Assembly (NCBI GenBank): GCA_039944855.1
Contig: JBDUXZ010000022.1
Span: forward strand, 1 to 64,000
Length of the DNA stretch: 64,000 nt
Source: Rhodothermales bacterium
Lineage (GTDB): Bacteria > Bacteroidota > Rhodothermia > Rhodothermales > JANQRZ01
Direction of reading: 5' to 3'
Under the pieces are notes generated by a model that was not told the DNA's origin, searched no databases, and was given only the letters and a program-made list of their open reading frames with translations. Position 1 is the stretch's first letter; the number at the start of each line of letters is the position of its first letter. Shown piece after piece: positions 7,314-14,218 of this stretch. A program made the position numbers and the translations under genes.

Positions 7314-7400
7314 GGTCGCGGCCGACTCCGCAGACAAAGACGACTCCTCCCGTCCCGATCGGGCTCCGAATCCGGCTCCGAATCGGGCGCCCACTCAGGT

Positions 7401-7624
7401 GTGTCGCTTATGCCGCCGGTGGGCGCAATTGCGCAGGGCGCGGGCGGGTTGCGATCCGGGTCCGGGCGCTTATCTTGTCGGCGCAAGGCGGCCCTGTCGC
7501 GGCGCAGGAGGCCCTCCGGGCTGCTCCTCATTAGACACAGGCCACCGCTCCCCGTAACCTCCTCGTGTTGCTTATGCGGCCAGAGGGCGCGATACAACAC
7601 GCCCGAAGGGCACCTAATCAGTGG
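7401..7624 (+). repeat. right copy of 224-bp leader / attI-like element
   Basis: An inverted copy of 4080-4303, same length, about 89% identical by hand alignment. It ends at the G of GTTGGGC (7624-7630), the first base of the right array. Two 26-bp direct segments, GTGTCGCTTATGCCGCC... (7401-7426) and GTGTTGCTTATGCGGCC... (7565-7591), lie inside. A promoter candidate lies between them. Confidence 0.75.
7449..7477 (+). promoter_or_regulatory. promoter candidate in right leader
   Basis: TTG, 19 bases, TATCTTG, identical in elements and spacing to the left leader. It points into the right array. Confidence 0.5.
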
Positions 7625-7649
7625 TTGGGCCGCCTCTACACATCTCGCT

Positions 7650-8117
7650 ATGCCTGCGCGCCTCCTTGTCATCGCAGCGCTCGCTCTCACTCTCGCAGCC
7701 TGCGATGCGAGCCCGGGCGACTCCGGCATCTGCCTCATCGACGCTACCGACGAAGGCCGCTTCCGTGGGCGGGTCGTCGCCCCTAGCTACGGCGACACCC
7801 TCCGCCTCGGTCAGCCGTTCGCGTTCCGAGCGGAGATCGACGCCGACTCGAACGTGACGGAGATCGGCGCGCTCCTCCTCACCTCCGCCCGGGACTCGCT
7901 CGGCCGTCCCGACTTGGACACCCTCTTCAGTCGACGCCTCACGACGGAGACCGGTCGCTACACCCTGGAGCGGACGGTCGTGATCGACACCCTCAGCAGC
8001 CCCCTTCCCACGGACGGCCGTCTCGTGAGCCTCGGCGTCTACGGCGTGGCCAGGTTCGGCGACTGCGGGGGAGCCGAATCGCGCTCGGCTACGTTCGTCG
8101 GCGTGGTGGTCGAGTGA
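7650..8117 (+). CDS. cassette-encoded lipoprotein (right cassette 1)
   Basis: A 155-residue lipoprotein with signal MPARLLVIAALALTLAAC (lipobox LAAC). The mature domain is beta-rich (FRGRVVAPSYGDTLRLGQ, PFAFRAEIDADSNVTEIG, TGRYTLERTVVIDTL, LVSLGVYGVARFGDCGG), suggesting an immunoglobulin-like sandwich. No known family recognised. It is the leader-proximal gene of the right array, starting 25 bp after the GTT border. Confidence 0.72.
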   Translation: MPARLLVIAALALTLAACDASPGDSGICLIDATDEGRFRGRVVAPSYGDTLRLGQPFAFRAEIDADSNVTEIGALLLTSARDSLGRPDLDTLFSRRLTTETGRYTLERTVVIDTLSSPLPTDGRLVSLGVYGVARFGDCGGAESRSATFVGVVVE

Positions 8118-8142
8118 TGAGGCGGACGGGGTCTCCACGGCG

Positions 8143-8263
8143 GCCCAACCCGCCCTCGCACGCCGACCGCACCTTCACCCGCTTGCCTCCCCTAGCGTGA
8201 CCACCTACTTTGCCCTGCCTGCCCGTCGCGTGGTGCGGCGGGTGAAGGGCAACTCCGTTGGGC
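8143..8263 (+). repeat. attC-like site after right cassette 1
   Basis: A 121-bp site with classical boxes: R'' GCCCAAC and R' GTTGGGC both fit the integron consensus RYYYAAC/GTTRRRY. Arms CCGCACC and GGTGCGG pair. The loop has CTTG, 20 bases, TACTTTGCC, a promoter candidate for cassette 2. Confidence 0.9.
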
Positions 8264-8337
8264 AGAAACTCCTGCCTTGCGAACCACCGTCTCCCTTCAG
8301 CTATTTGTGCGCCCTACTACGACGGACGTGAACCGAA

Positions 8338-8796
8338 ATGAGAACCCTCGCCGCCCTCTCCCTGCTCCTCACGCTCCCGGCCTGTAGTCTCCTCGGCTTG
8401 GACGACGAGGTGCCCTTCACGAACGTCCCGCAAGCGGAGTGGCTGCGGCTTCCGGAAGCAGGCACGGCCGTGTTCAACGATGCCGCGTCCTGGGAGGCTT
8501 TCTGGTACGACCACACTAGCGCGTCCGATAGCGAAGGCAACCCCATCCCACCTCCCGAGATCGACTTCGCCGACAAGACCGCCGCGGCCGCATTCCTCGG
8601 CGGTGGCATGAGCGGGTGTTCGAACCTCGCCCGCCTCGTACGCTCTGTTTCGCTCGACGACGATACCGCCGTGGTGCGAGTGGGGCGACTGGAAGTGGAG
8701 GGAGGGGTGACCTGCGACATGCTCATCTCTCCGGTACACGTGGTCACGTTCGAGAAGGCCGCAGCGGTGAGGTTCGTGGGCGAGGTTCCGAGGTAA
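8338..8796 (+). CDS. cassette-encoded lipoprotein (right cassette 2)
   Basis: A 152-residue lipoprotein, signal MRTLAALSLLLTLPAC (lipobox LPAC). The mature part has a W-rich stretch (AASWEAFWYDHTS), PPEIDFADKTAAAAFLGGG, then MSGCSNLARLVRSVSLDD and a Cys-containing TCDMLISPVHVVTFEK. The order loosely recalls small PrcB-like lipoproteins, but this is a weak resemblance. It sits alone in its cassette. A further TTG...TATTTGTG promoter-like match lies between the border and the ATG. Confidence 0.7.
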   Translation: MRTLAALSLLLTLPACSLLGLDDEVPFTNVPQAEWLRLPEAGTAVFNDAASWEAFWYDHTSASDSEGNPIPPPEIDFADKTAAAAFLGGGMSGCSNLARLVRSVSLDDDTAVVRVGRLEVEGGVTCDMLISPVHVVTFEKAAAVRFVGEVPR

Positions 8797-8812
8797 GGCC
8801 CCGCCGGTTTCT

Positions 8813-8935
8813 ACCCAACCCGCGCTCGCAACCGATGCCGGGCTCCACCGCCTTGCCACTTTCCATCGGTAGCGCCTACGTTGCCCCTTCCAAACGCTCT
8901 GCCGCCCGGCGCGGGTGAGCGGCCTCATGTTAGAC
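8813..8935 (+). repeat. attC-like site after right cassette 2
   Basis: A 123-bp site: R'' ACCCAAC, GATGCCGGGCTCCACC, loop, GCCCGGCGCGGGTGAGCGG, R' GTTAGAC. Same subfamily as 3218-3340 in the left array. The loop has CTTG, 21 bases, TACGTTGCC. Confidence 0.85.
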
Positions 8936-8941
8936 TTCCAT

Positions 8942-9604
8942 ATGCCCACCGTGTCCAAGTTCATCCTCCCGATCCTCCTCTCGGCCGTGTTGCTCGGGTG
9001 TGACTACTTCGACAGCGATGCGGAAGTCCCAGCTGTGATCGCCGCGTTCGTCGCCGGACACGACCTCCCCGATCCCCAGCCGGTCCGCGTCTTCGATCTG
9101 GCCGCCGGTGACGGCGAAGACATCGACCTCTTCACCGTCTCCTACGGCCCCCCGATGGATTGCCCAAGCGGGTGTTTCTACGCGACGGCTCACGGTCTCC
9201 GACGAGGGGAGGCGGTGGGATGGCTGGTGCCGGACCTCCCGGGACGGAGTCCGTTCGTCGCGTACGACTTCGGGGAGGCCGACGCCGCTCTCTACACCGC
9301 CGAGCTCTTCGCGCGCTTCGAAGCGGTGGATGCGTGGGCGTACCGCTACGCGTTCCTCCCGGTGCTGGCCCGCGATCCTGACGTCCCCCGCGACGTGCTC
9401 TCGCGCGTCGCCCGGGGGCTCTACGACTACATCCACTCCGGCCTCGGGTGGGCCCTGCTGGAGAACGAAGCCGTCGTCGCCGACGAAGGGCTGCTCACCC
9501 TCCTCGCGGAACTACCCGTCTTCGACGACGGGTACGACCCTTACGCCACCGTGCGCGAACGAGCGCGGGAGCTCTTGGAGGCGCTGGACGGTGGGGAAGT
9601 CTAA
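8942..9604 (+). CDS. cassette-encoded lipoprotein (right cassette 3)
   Basis: A 220-residue lipoprotein, signal MPTVSKFILPILLSAVLLGC (lipobox LLGC). The mature protein is acidic. The first half includes DLFTVSYGPPMDCPSGCFYA with a close Cys pair. The second half is helical (ALYTAELFARFEAVDAWAYRYAFL, VRERARELLEALDGG). I chose the Met at 8942 because an upstream start would lie inside the attC. The stop codon overlaps the R'' box. Function unknown. Confidence 0.72.
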   Translation: MPTVSKFILPILLSAVLLGCDYFDSDAEVPAVIAAFVAGHDLPDPQPVRVFDLAAGDGEDIDLFTVSYGPPMDCPSGCFYATAHGLRRGEAVGWLVPDLPGRSPFVAYDFGEADAALYTAELFARFEAVDAWAYRYAFLPVLARDPDVPRDVLSRVARGLYDYIHSGLGWALLENEAVVADEGLLTLLAELPVFDDGYDPYATVRERARELLEALDGGEV

Positions 9605-9719
9605 CCCGCCCTCGCACGTCGACCGCACCTTCACCCGTTTGCGTCCCTCACCGCCGCCATCTACCTTCCCTTGCCCGCTCGTCGCGTGGTGCGGCGGGTG
9701 AAGGGCAACTCTGTTGGGC
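9599..9719 (+). repeat. attC-like site after right cassette 3
   Basis: A 121-bp site: R'' GTCTAAC, CCGCCCTCGCACG, arm CCGCACC, loop, GGTGCGGCGGGTGAAGGG, R' GTTGGGC. A near-copy of 8143-8263. The loop has TTTG, 20 bases, TACCTTCC. Confidence 0.9.
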
Positions 9720-9785
9720 GGCTTAAGAAGGCACCTCGCTCCGGCGATCCTCTCACGAGGTTACTCCTCCCCCGCCCCAGTGATC

Positions 9786-10286
9786 ATGTCGGACGAACTC
9801 CTCGCTTCGATCATCGTCGGCCTCGGTGCGATCGCGCTCGGCCTCCTCGCTTGGTTCCTCCCCTACCGCTGGAACCTCTTCCGCCTTAAGGCCGGGGTCG
9901 CCAAGCTATTCTCTGAGCGTGTCAACCGCGCCATCCCGAAGGGGATAGGCGCCCTGCTCATCGCCTTCGGTGTGGTCATGGTCGGTGCCGCTCTATTCTG
10001 GGAGGTACCCCTCGGCGCGCCTCCCCCGGATGCCATCCCGGAAGAGCGCGCGGCTAGGCTGGCTGGGCCCTCGGAGGCGGAATCTACAGGCCGGGGGTTG
10101 CTCATCTTCCTGCTTGCCTCAGGCCTCGGCCTCTCTGGGTGGCTCCGCCCTTACGAGCGGAACCCGTTCCGACTGCGCCCCTCTCTCTCGCGCCGTCTCC
10201 CTGAGCGGTGGAACCGCATCATGCCAAAGGTATTCGGCACCATCTTCATAGGCGCTGGGGTCTACGCGCTCTTTGGAGGGGCTTAG
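9786..10286 (+). CDS. cassette-encoded membrane protein with internal duplication (right cassette 4)
   Basis: A 166-residue integral membrane protein. Two similar halves, each a hydrophobic helix, a basic PYRWNLFRLK / PYERNPFRLR segment, then an amphipathic ERVNRAIPKGIGALLIAFG / ERWNRIMPKVFGTIFIGAG helix. This gives four membrane segments in a 2+2 arrangement. The repeat is clear by eye; the function is unknown. The cassette ends match over ten bases (GTTGGGCGGC and its complement), the longest match in the window. Confidence 0.72.
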   Translation: MSDELLASIIVGLGAIALGLLAWFLPYRWNLFRLKAGVAKLFSERVNRAIPKGIGALLIAFGVVMVGAALFWEVPLGAPPPDAIPEERAARLAGPSEAESTGRGLLIFLLASGLGLSGWLRPYERNPFRLRPSLSRRLPERWNRIMPKVFGTIFIGAGVYALFGGA

Positions 10287-10323
10287 GAGATCCACGCGAC
10301 AAGCGCGTCCCACGTAGCGAGCC

Positions 10324-10416
10324 GCCCAACCCGCAGTCGCAGCCGACGCCGGGCTGCAAGGTTTTGCTCGCCAAACGGCCGCATGCCCGGTGCGGCTGAA
10401 CTGCCAAATGTACCGC
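10324..10416 (+). repeat. shortened attC-like site at the right array end
   Basis: R'' GCCCAAC, CCGCAGTCGCAGCCGACGCCGGG and the right arm CCCGGTGCGGCTGAAC match the other sites. About 30 bp of the loop, including the TA element of the promoter pattern, are missing. The end box is GTACCGC instead of GTTNNNN. Probably a decayed site. Confidence 0.6.
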
Positions 10417-10426
10417 GATCCAGCGT

Positions 10427-10756
10427 ATGAGGCGATACCACCACCTCGGCATCCCAACCGACACGCCCCGTCCGGGCGAGGTCTACATCCCGCACCTGAA
10501 GATGTACGCCTCCGGGTTCGAGGCGAGCGAGTACGGGATCGAGTGGATCCGCTTCGACGACGACGCGGACTTCCCGGACCTCGTCAAGAGGGTCCCCCAC
10601 GTGGCGTTCGAGGTCGACGACCTGGACGCGGCGCTCGCAGGCAAGCGCGTCATCATCGAGCCGAACAGCCCGTCTCCCGGCGTCTTCGTCGCGTTCATCG
10701 AAGAGGGCGGGGCGCCCATCGAGTTCCTTCAGATCGACCGCTCGGTCGCAACGTAG
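10427..10756 (+). CDS. VOC (glyoxalase-fold) family protein
   Basis: A 109-residue protein of the vicinal-oxygen-chelate fold. It starts MRRYHHLGIPT, with a metal-ligand type His, has VPHVAFEVDDLDAALAG in the middle (second His) and ends GAPIEFLQI, with the usual terminal Glu. Such proteins act on small molecules through a bound metal, or bind drugs; the substrate is unknown. It follows directly on the shortened attC. GCGGTAG just after its stop is nearly the complement of GTACCGC before it, so it may be a fifth cassette whose attC has been lost. Confidence 0.7.
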   Translation: MRRYHHLGIPTDTPRPGEVYIPHLKMYASGFEASEYGIEWIRFDDDADFPDLVKRVPHVAFEVDDLDAALAGKRVIIEPNSPSPGVFVAFIEEGGAPIEFLQIDRSVAT

Positions 10757-10863
10757 GGGGCGGTAGGATGCGTAACGTTTCTGGCCGGGCGGATCGGTGA
10801 CACCACCTGATGCCCCTCGGCCTTAGCAGGCCCGTTCGACCACAACCCAAGCCCCGGTGTGCG

Positions 10864-12459
10864 ATGAGTAGCGGCGGACGTCTCCTCACCTTAGCGGTCG
10901 CGGCCGGCGGCCTTGCCGTGCTGGTTCTCGTACTCGGATTCCCTGGGATCCACTTGGCGCTCCGCCCATCCCACCCGGGACCGGCCTACGACGTCGCTAC
11001 GGTTCCCGGTCCGTCGAGCTCAGAGCCCCTATCGTTCACCGTCGCGGCCTCGGACGAGGGAGCTCTCTACCTCGCGTGGGACCAGGACGAGGGACTCCGC
11101 TTCACCCGTCGGGCGAGGGAGGGGGCGGACTGGTCCGCTCCCCAGACGCTACAGGGCGATGGCGTCCCCACGCTCTTCGCCGACGGGGACCGGGTCGTCC
11201 TCTTCGTCCGGGGCGAAGGGCTCGAACGCCGGGTCAGCGAGGACGGCGGCGCGACGTGGTCCGAGCCCGCCTACGCCTTCGGCCGCGATGCCTTCGGCCG
11301 CGCCACCGTAAGCCGCGATCCCGGAAGCCGCGACGTCGTGAGCCGCGACACCGCCGCGAGCTACCCCGGGGAGGTCCGGGTGAGCGGGAGGCCCTCGCAG
11401 GGCGTACCCTACATCTACCTCGGGGACCGGTCCACCCTCCACAGGGGCAGCGGGGGCGACGTGTACCTCGTGTACCTCCACCAAGAGTCGTACGTGACCG
11501 ACGGGGGGAGCACCCTCGTGGAGCCGCCGCACCGGATCTACTTCTCCCACAGCGACGACCTGGGGGAGCGGTGGACGCCCCCGGTCGCCGTGGCCGACAC
11601 CGAGGGGAGGCTCGGGTCCGCCCCCTCGGTCGTGGACTTCCACGGCGCGCTCGTCCTGTGCTGGAGCGAGCGCTACCGACGGGGCGACCTGCTCCGGGTC
11701 GCGACGAGCCTCGACGGGGGGGCCACGTGGTCGGAGCCGATCACGCTCAACACGGACGCCTACGTCCTCGCCGAGCAGCAGCGAAGCGCGGTCCTGGTAA
11801 CAGCCCCCCGCTTGGTGCGGAGCGGCCACGACCTCTACCTATGCTACGGCGGGCGCGGCCTCCAGTGCCTGGAAGCACGGGGAGTTGAGCGGGCGCTCGG
11901 TGGGGCCTCGGTGCCGGGTCAGGCCTGGTCCCCCGCTTTCACCCTCACCGGTTCGACGCCGCTCGCCTTCGACTTCCTCTCCGCTCCGGGCGCTCCCAGT
12001 CCGGCCCCTGCACATCGACCGCCCCCCAGCCCCCTCTCACACGGCCGGCCGGAACCGGCGGACGCTCCCGAGGCACCCCTCGCGCTCTGGGTGGACCAGC
12101 GGCATCAGGAGGTGGAGTGGTGGGGGTACTCCTTCGCCTTGACGCTCTTCAAGGGCGGCAACCCGAGGTGGGCGAACAACGACCTGATCGTGGCCCGCCT
12201 GGGCGAGGAGGGGAGCGCGGAAGAGCGCGTGCTCACGCCCCACCTCTCGTACACCCGCGGGAGCATCGGCGCCGTCCAGGCGCAGGGGCGGTGGCACGTG
12301 TTCTGGAGCGGTAAGGAGCGCGTGGACCGAAATGGGGGCGACGGTCGACATCGCACGGACAGCGCCGGGGTCAGTCATCCCTACCGCATGGGCCGGACCG
12401 AGGGCGGCATCCCCTACCGCGTCTTCTATACGTCGGTACCGCTCGAGCTCTCCGAGTAG
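10864..12459 (+). CDS. membrane-anchored sialidase-fold (BNR/Asp-box) protein
   Basis: A 531-residue protein beginning MSSGGRLLTLAVAAGG with one transmembrane or uncleaved signal segment (about 7-30). At least three Asp-box motifs follow: VSEDGGATWSEP, HSDDLGERWTPP and SLDGGATWSEP, the mark of six-bladed sialidase propellers. The family includes exo-sialidases and carbohydrate-binding propellers. I cannot confirm the catalytic Arg triad, so activity on sialic acid is uncertain. Near residue 145 a low-complexity insertion repeats GRDAFGRATVSRDPGSRDVVSRD. It lies between the cassette array and a decayed region. A start 18 codons upstream is possible but less likely. Confidence 0.72.
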   Translation: MSSGGRLLTLAVAAGGLAVLVLVLGFPGIHLALRPSHPGPAYDVATVPGPSSSEPLSFTVAASDEGALYLAWDQDEGLRFTRRAREGADWSAPQTLQGDGVPTLFADGDRVVLFVRGEGLERRVSEDGGATWSEPAYAFGRDAFGRATVSRDPGSRDVVSRDTAASYPGEVRVSGRPSQGVPYIYLGDRSTLHRGSGGDVYLVYLHQESYVTDGGSTLVEPPHRIYFSHSDDLGERWTPPVAVADTEGRLGSAPSVVDFHGALVLCWSERYRRGDLLRVATSLDGGATWSEPITLNTDAYVLAEQQRSAVLVTAPRLVRSGHDLYLCYGGRGLQCLEARGVERALGGASVPGQAWSPAFTLTGSTPLAFDFLSAPGAPSPAPAHRPPPSPLSHGRPEPADAPEAPLALWVDQRHQEVEWWGYSFALTLFKGGNPRWANNDLIVARLGEEGSAEERVLTPHLSYTRGSIGAVQAQGRWHVFWSGKERVDRNGGDGRHRTDSAGVSHPYRMGRTEGGIPYRVFYTSVPLELSE

Positions 12460-12488
12460 CCCTCAGGAGCTACCGTCGATCCGATAGC

Positions 12489-12518
12489 GCGCTCGTCTGC
12501 ACGGCGCTCGTCTGCACG
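12489..12518. repeat. tandem 15-bp repeat
   Basis: GCGCTCGTCTGCACG occurs twice in a row after the sialidase-fold gene. No known role; it may be replication slippage. Confidence 0.6.
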
Positions 12519-12683
12519 AGGTGGGGCGGGGTGCCGCGGTCGTATTGAAGAGGCGGTTTCAGTCACCCGCCGGGCTGGTTCATCACGAGCCGTGTTCGAC
12601 CCACCCGTTGTTCACAGTTCGTACTAGGTCTGCTATTGCATGTTGCTTGCGACAGCGTTCCTCAGCGGCGGAACCAGCTGTCG

Positions 12684-13066
12684 CTAAAGCCTACCCAGCA
12701 CTGCGTCGGAGATCTTCTGGTCTCTCGGCTTGTCGATGAGGTGGCGGTAGGCCATATCACAGGCTCCCAGTTTCTCCGTGATGTCAACGCCTACTGCCTC
12801 TCGGAGGTAGAGGAGCTGTCTCCTGACTGCTTGGATGACGTCCTCATGGAGGAACTCCGGAACGGCGTGCCATGTGGGCCGGCCTGCGTGGTTGGGCTGG
12901 CCGGGATGGCCAAAAGCTCCGTTCCAGCGGATTCCGAGGTCGGGATAGGAATAAGGGGAGTCGCGATCCCGTAAGCGGAACCGAATACCACAGAGGAATC
13001 GCCATCGTCGTACAGGACTTTTCCCACAACCCAGTTCTTGGGCCGGACTTCATGTGCGGTTGGCAT
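12684..13066 (-). pseudogene. frameshifted hypothetical protein
   Basis: Reading from the ATG at 13066 gives MPTAHEVRPKNWVVGKVLYD ... SSVVFGSAYG. Around 12970 the sense continues in another frame: DSPYSYPDLGIRWNGAFGHP, then RPTWHAVPEFLHEDVIQAV, ending ...ISDAVLGRL and a TAG at 12684. Both halves look like ordinary protein (W/Y/D-rich, no low complexity), and the join needs a single-base change. It appears to be a broken gene of about 127 codons from an uncharacterised family. A sequencing error is the alternative. Confidence 0.65.
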
Positions 13067-13339
13067 AATGGTATACTGTTGGGTTTAGGTGAATGTAGTA
13101 CGATGCGCCTGGTGCAGAGGGGAAGCCAGGGCGTACCGAGGCTGTGCCCCTTTTACCATCCTAGACCCGCCACCAGGCAGCGGGTTAAGTGGGTGACACG
13201 TAGTCTTCCTGTCAATGCCTTTCATGTCGTCGTCCCACACGATCCGACTGAGGGGCGAGCCGGGGTGGCCAGCTACCTTGATCCCCCTGTGATAGCGGGG
13301 ACCTCAAAGGGTTTAGTGTCCCGACTCATCCATACTGAT

Positions 13340-13360
13340 GGACCGGCCACTGGCCGGTCC
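13340..13360. repeat. hairpin, 9-bp perfect arms
   Basis: GGACCGGCC and GGCCGGTCC flank ACT. No T-run follows on either strand, so it is not a standard terminator. It may be a cruciform or protein-binding site. Confidence 0.5.
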
Positions 13361-13455
13361 GTTAGCCCTTTCATCCGCACACGGCCCGAGCCGGAGGCCG
13401 GGCCAACCCACGTGGAGTCGACCGATGTCGTCCTACTACCATCTATATAGATATC

Positions 13456-13563
13456 CCTGATGATGCACCGAAGCGTCGGCCACCGCGCTGCTATCTCGCC
13501 CACGAGGTCGATCTCGCTCATGCCTGGGAGCGAGACGTCGATGAGAAGGAGGTTGGCCGCTCT
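13456..13563 (-). pseudogene. response-regulator receiver fragment
   Basis: A 36-residue stretch RAANLLLIDVSLPGMSEIDL... ends ARWPTLRCII. It matches the phospho-acceptor region of receiver domains: hydrophobic strand, D at LLLIDVSLPG as the acceptor, then the SLPGMS turn and helix 3. What precedes and follows does not look like a receiver or output domain. This is a relic of a two-component regulator. Confidence 0.6.
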
Positions 13564-13590
13564 CCCTATGCAGGGCGTGTCATAAACGGC

Positions 13591-13611
13591 CCCCGTGGCA
13601 CACCCACGGGG
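13591..13611. repeat. hairpin, 8-bp perfect arms
   Basis: CCCCGTGG and CCACGGGG flank CACAC. It lies just upstream, on the minus strand, of the receiver fragment. No T-run. Confidence 0.45.
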
Positions 13612-13885
13612 ACTCCGTCTCAATCGCGTCATCCGGGTCATCTGCGCTGGCATGGTCGTACCAGAACCCGTCCCGCTATCTACGTCCCGGTAACCCCGGC
13701 CGCCTCGGCTTCCGGGAAACCCGTTGGACCCCGTCCCACTGGGGCGCGCAGCCGGCTAAGGGTCAGGGGCAAGGAGCAACGCACGTGTATCGGCGTGGCA
13801 TCGGTCGTATTCCCTGTGAAGGAGACCGCCCAGGGCCGAGCGACGGCGCATGCCACGGATCACCGTCGAGACGATCTACCCTGTG

Positions 13886-14112
13886 TTATCCACGAATACG
13901 AACCCCATCACGTCCCGAATAGCAGCCCCATCATCGAATACGGACCCCATCAGCCTGTATGTATGGGGTCCGCCGCTGCGCTGAATACGGACCCCATCAC
14001 CTTATAACTATAGAGTCCCAACCCCCGCTCCGGCCGGCGAATACGAGCCCCACCATCCTGTAATACCCATCCTCTAATCCTCCTGTAACAGGCTCGCCCC
14101 CGTTGTGGATAA
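13886..14112. other. iteron-like repeats with DnaA boxes, candidate replication origin
   Basis: The 17-mer GAATACGGACCCCATCA occurs exactly or nearly so at 13894-13910, 13917-13933, 13936-13952, 13983-13999 and 14039-14055, all in the same orientation, with a partial inverted copy at 13960-13972. It is flanked by TTATCCACG (13886-13894, one mismatch to the DnaA box) and a perfect DnaA box TTATCCACA on the minus strand (14104-14112). Repeats plus DnaA boxes are the layout of iteron plasmid origins. No initiator gene is seen next to it, and repeat spacing is irregular, so the origin call is tentative. Confidence 0.5.
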
Positions 14113-14193
14113 AACGAGCGAACTCACGAGGCGAAGAAGTAGAGCAGTAGGTGGAAGCGGTTACCCCAAGACAGGGCTCTGAGGCTCATCAGT

Positions 14194-14218
14194 TTCCGAT
14201 AAGTTTCAATTATCGGAA
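14194..14218. repeat. inverted repeat, dif/cer-like
   Basis: TTCCGATAA and TTATCGGAA flank seven bases (GTTTCAA). Arm size, central length and the ATAA/TTAT inner ends resemble XerC/XerD recombination sites (dif, cer, pdif). It could equally be a hairpin terminator without a T-run. Confidence 0.35.

Larger units (their letters stand above)
7624..10416 (+). mobile_element. right integron-like cassette array (four complete cassettes)
   Basis: Genes at 7650-8117, 8338-8796, 8942-9604 and 9786-10286, each followed by an attC-like site. Boxes before and after each gene are complementary: GTTGGGC/GCCCAAC, GTTGGGC/ACCCAAC (one mismatch), GTTAGAC/GTCTAAC, and GTTGGGCGGC/GCCGCCCAAC (ten bases). The array is the mirror image of the left array and shares its attC subfamilies. 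The last attC is shortened and its end box mutated, marking the distal boundary. Confidence 0.87.

Noticed and set aside
750-9719. CRISPR array as explanation of the repeats
   Set aside because: Repeats are over 90 bp, palindromic with variable loops, and are separated by whole genes rather than short spacers; no cas genes.
13340-13611. Hairpins at 13340-13360 and 13591-13611 as terminators
   Set aside because: No T-run on either strand and no gene ends beside them.
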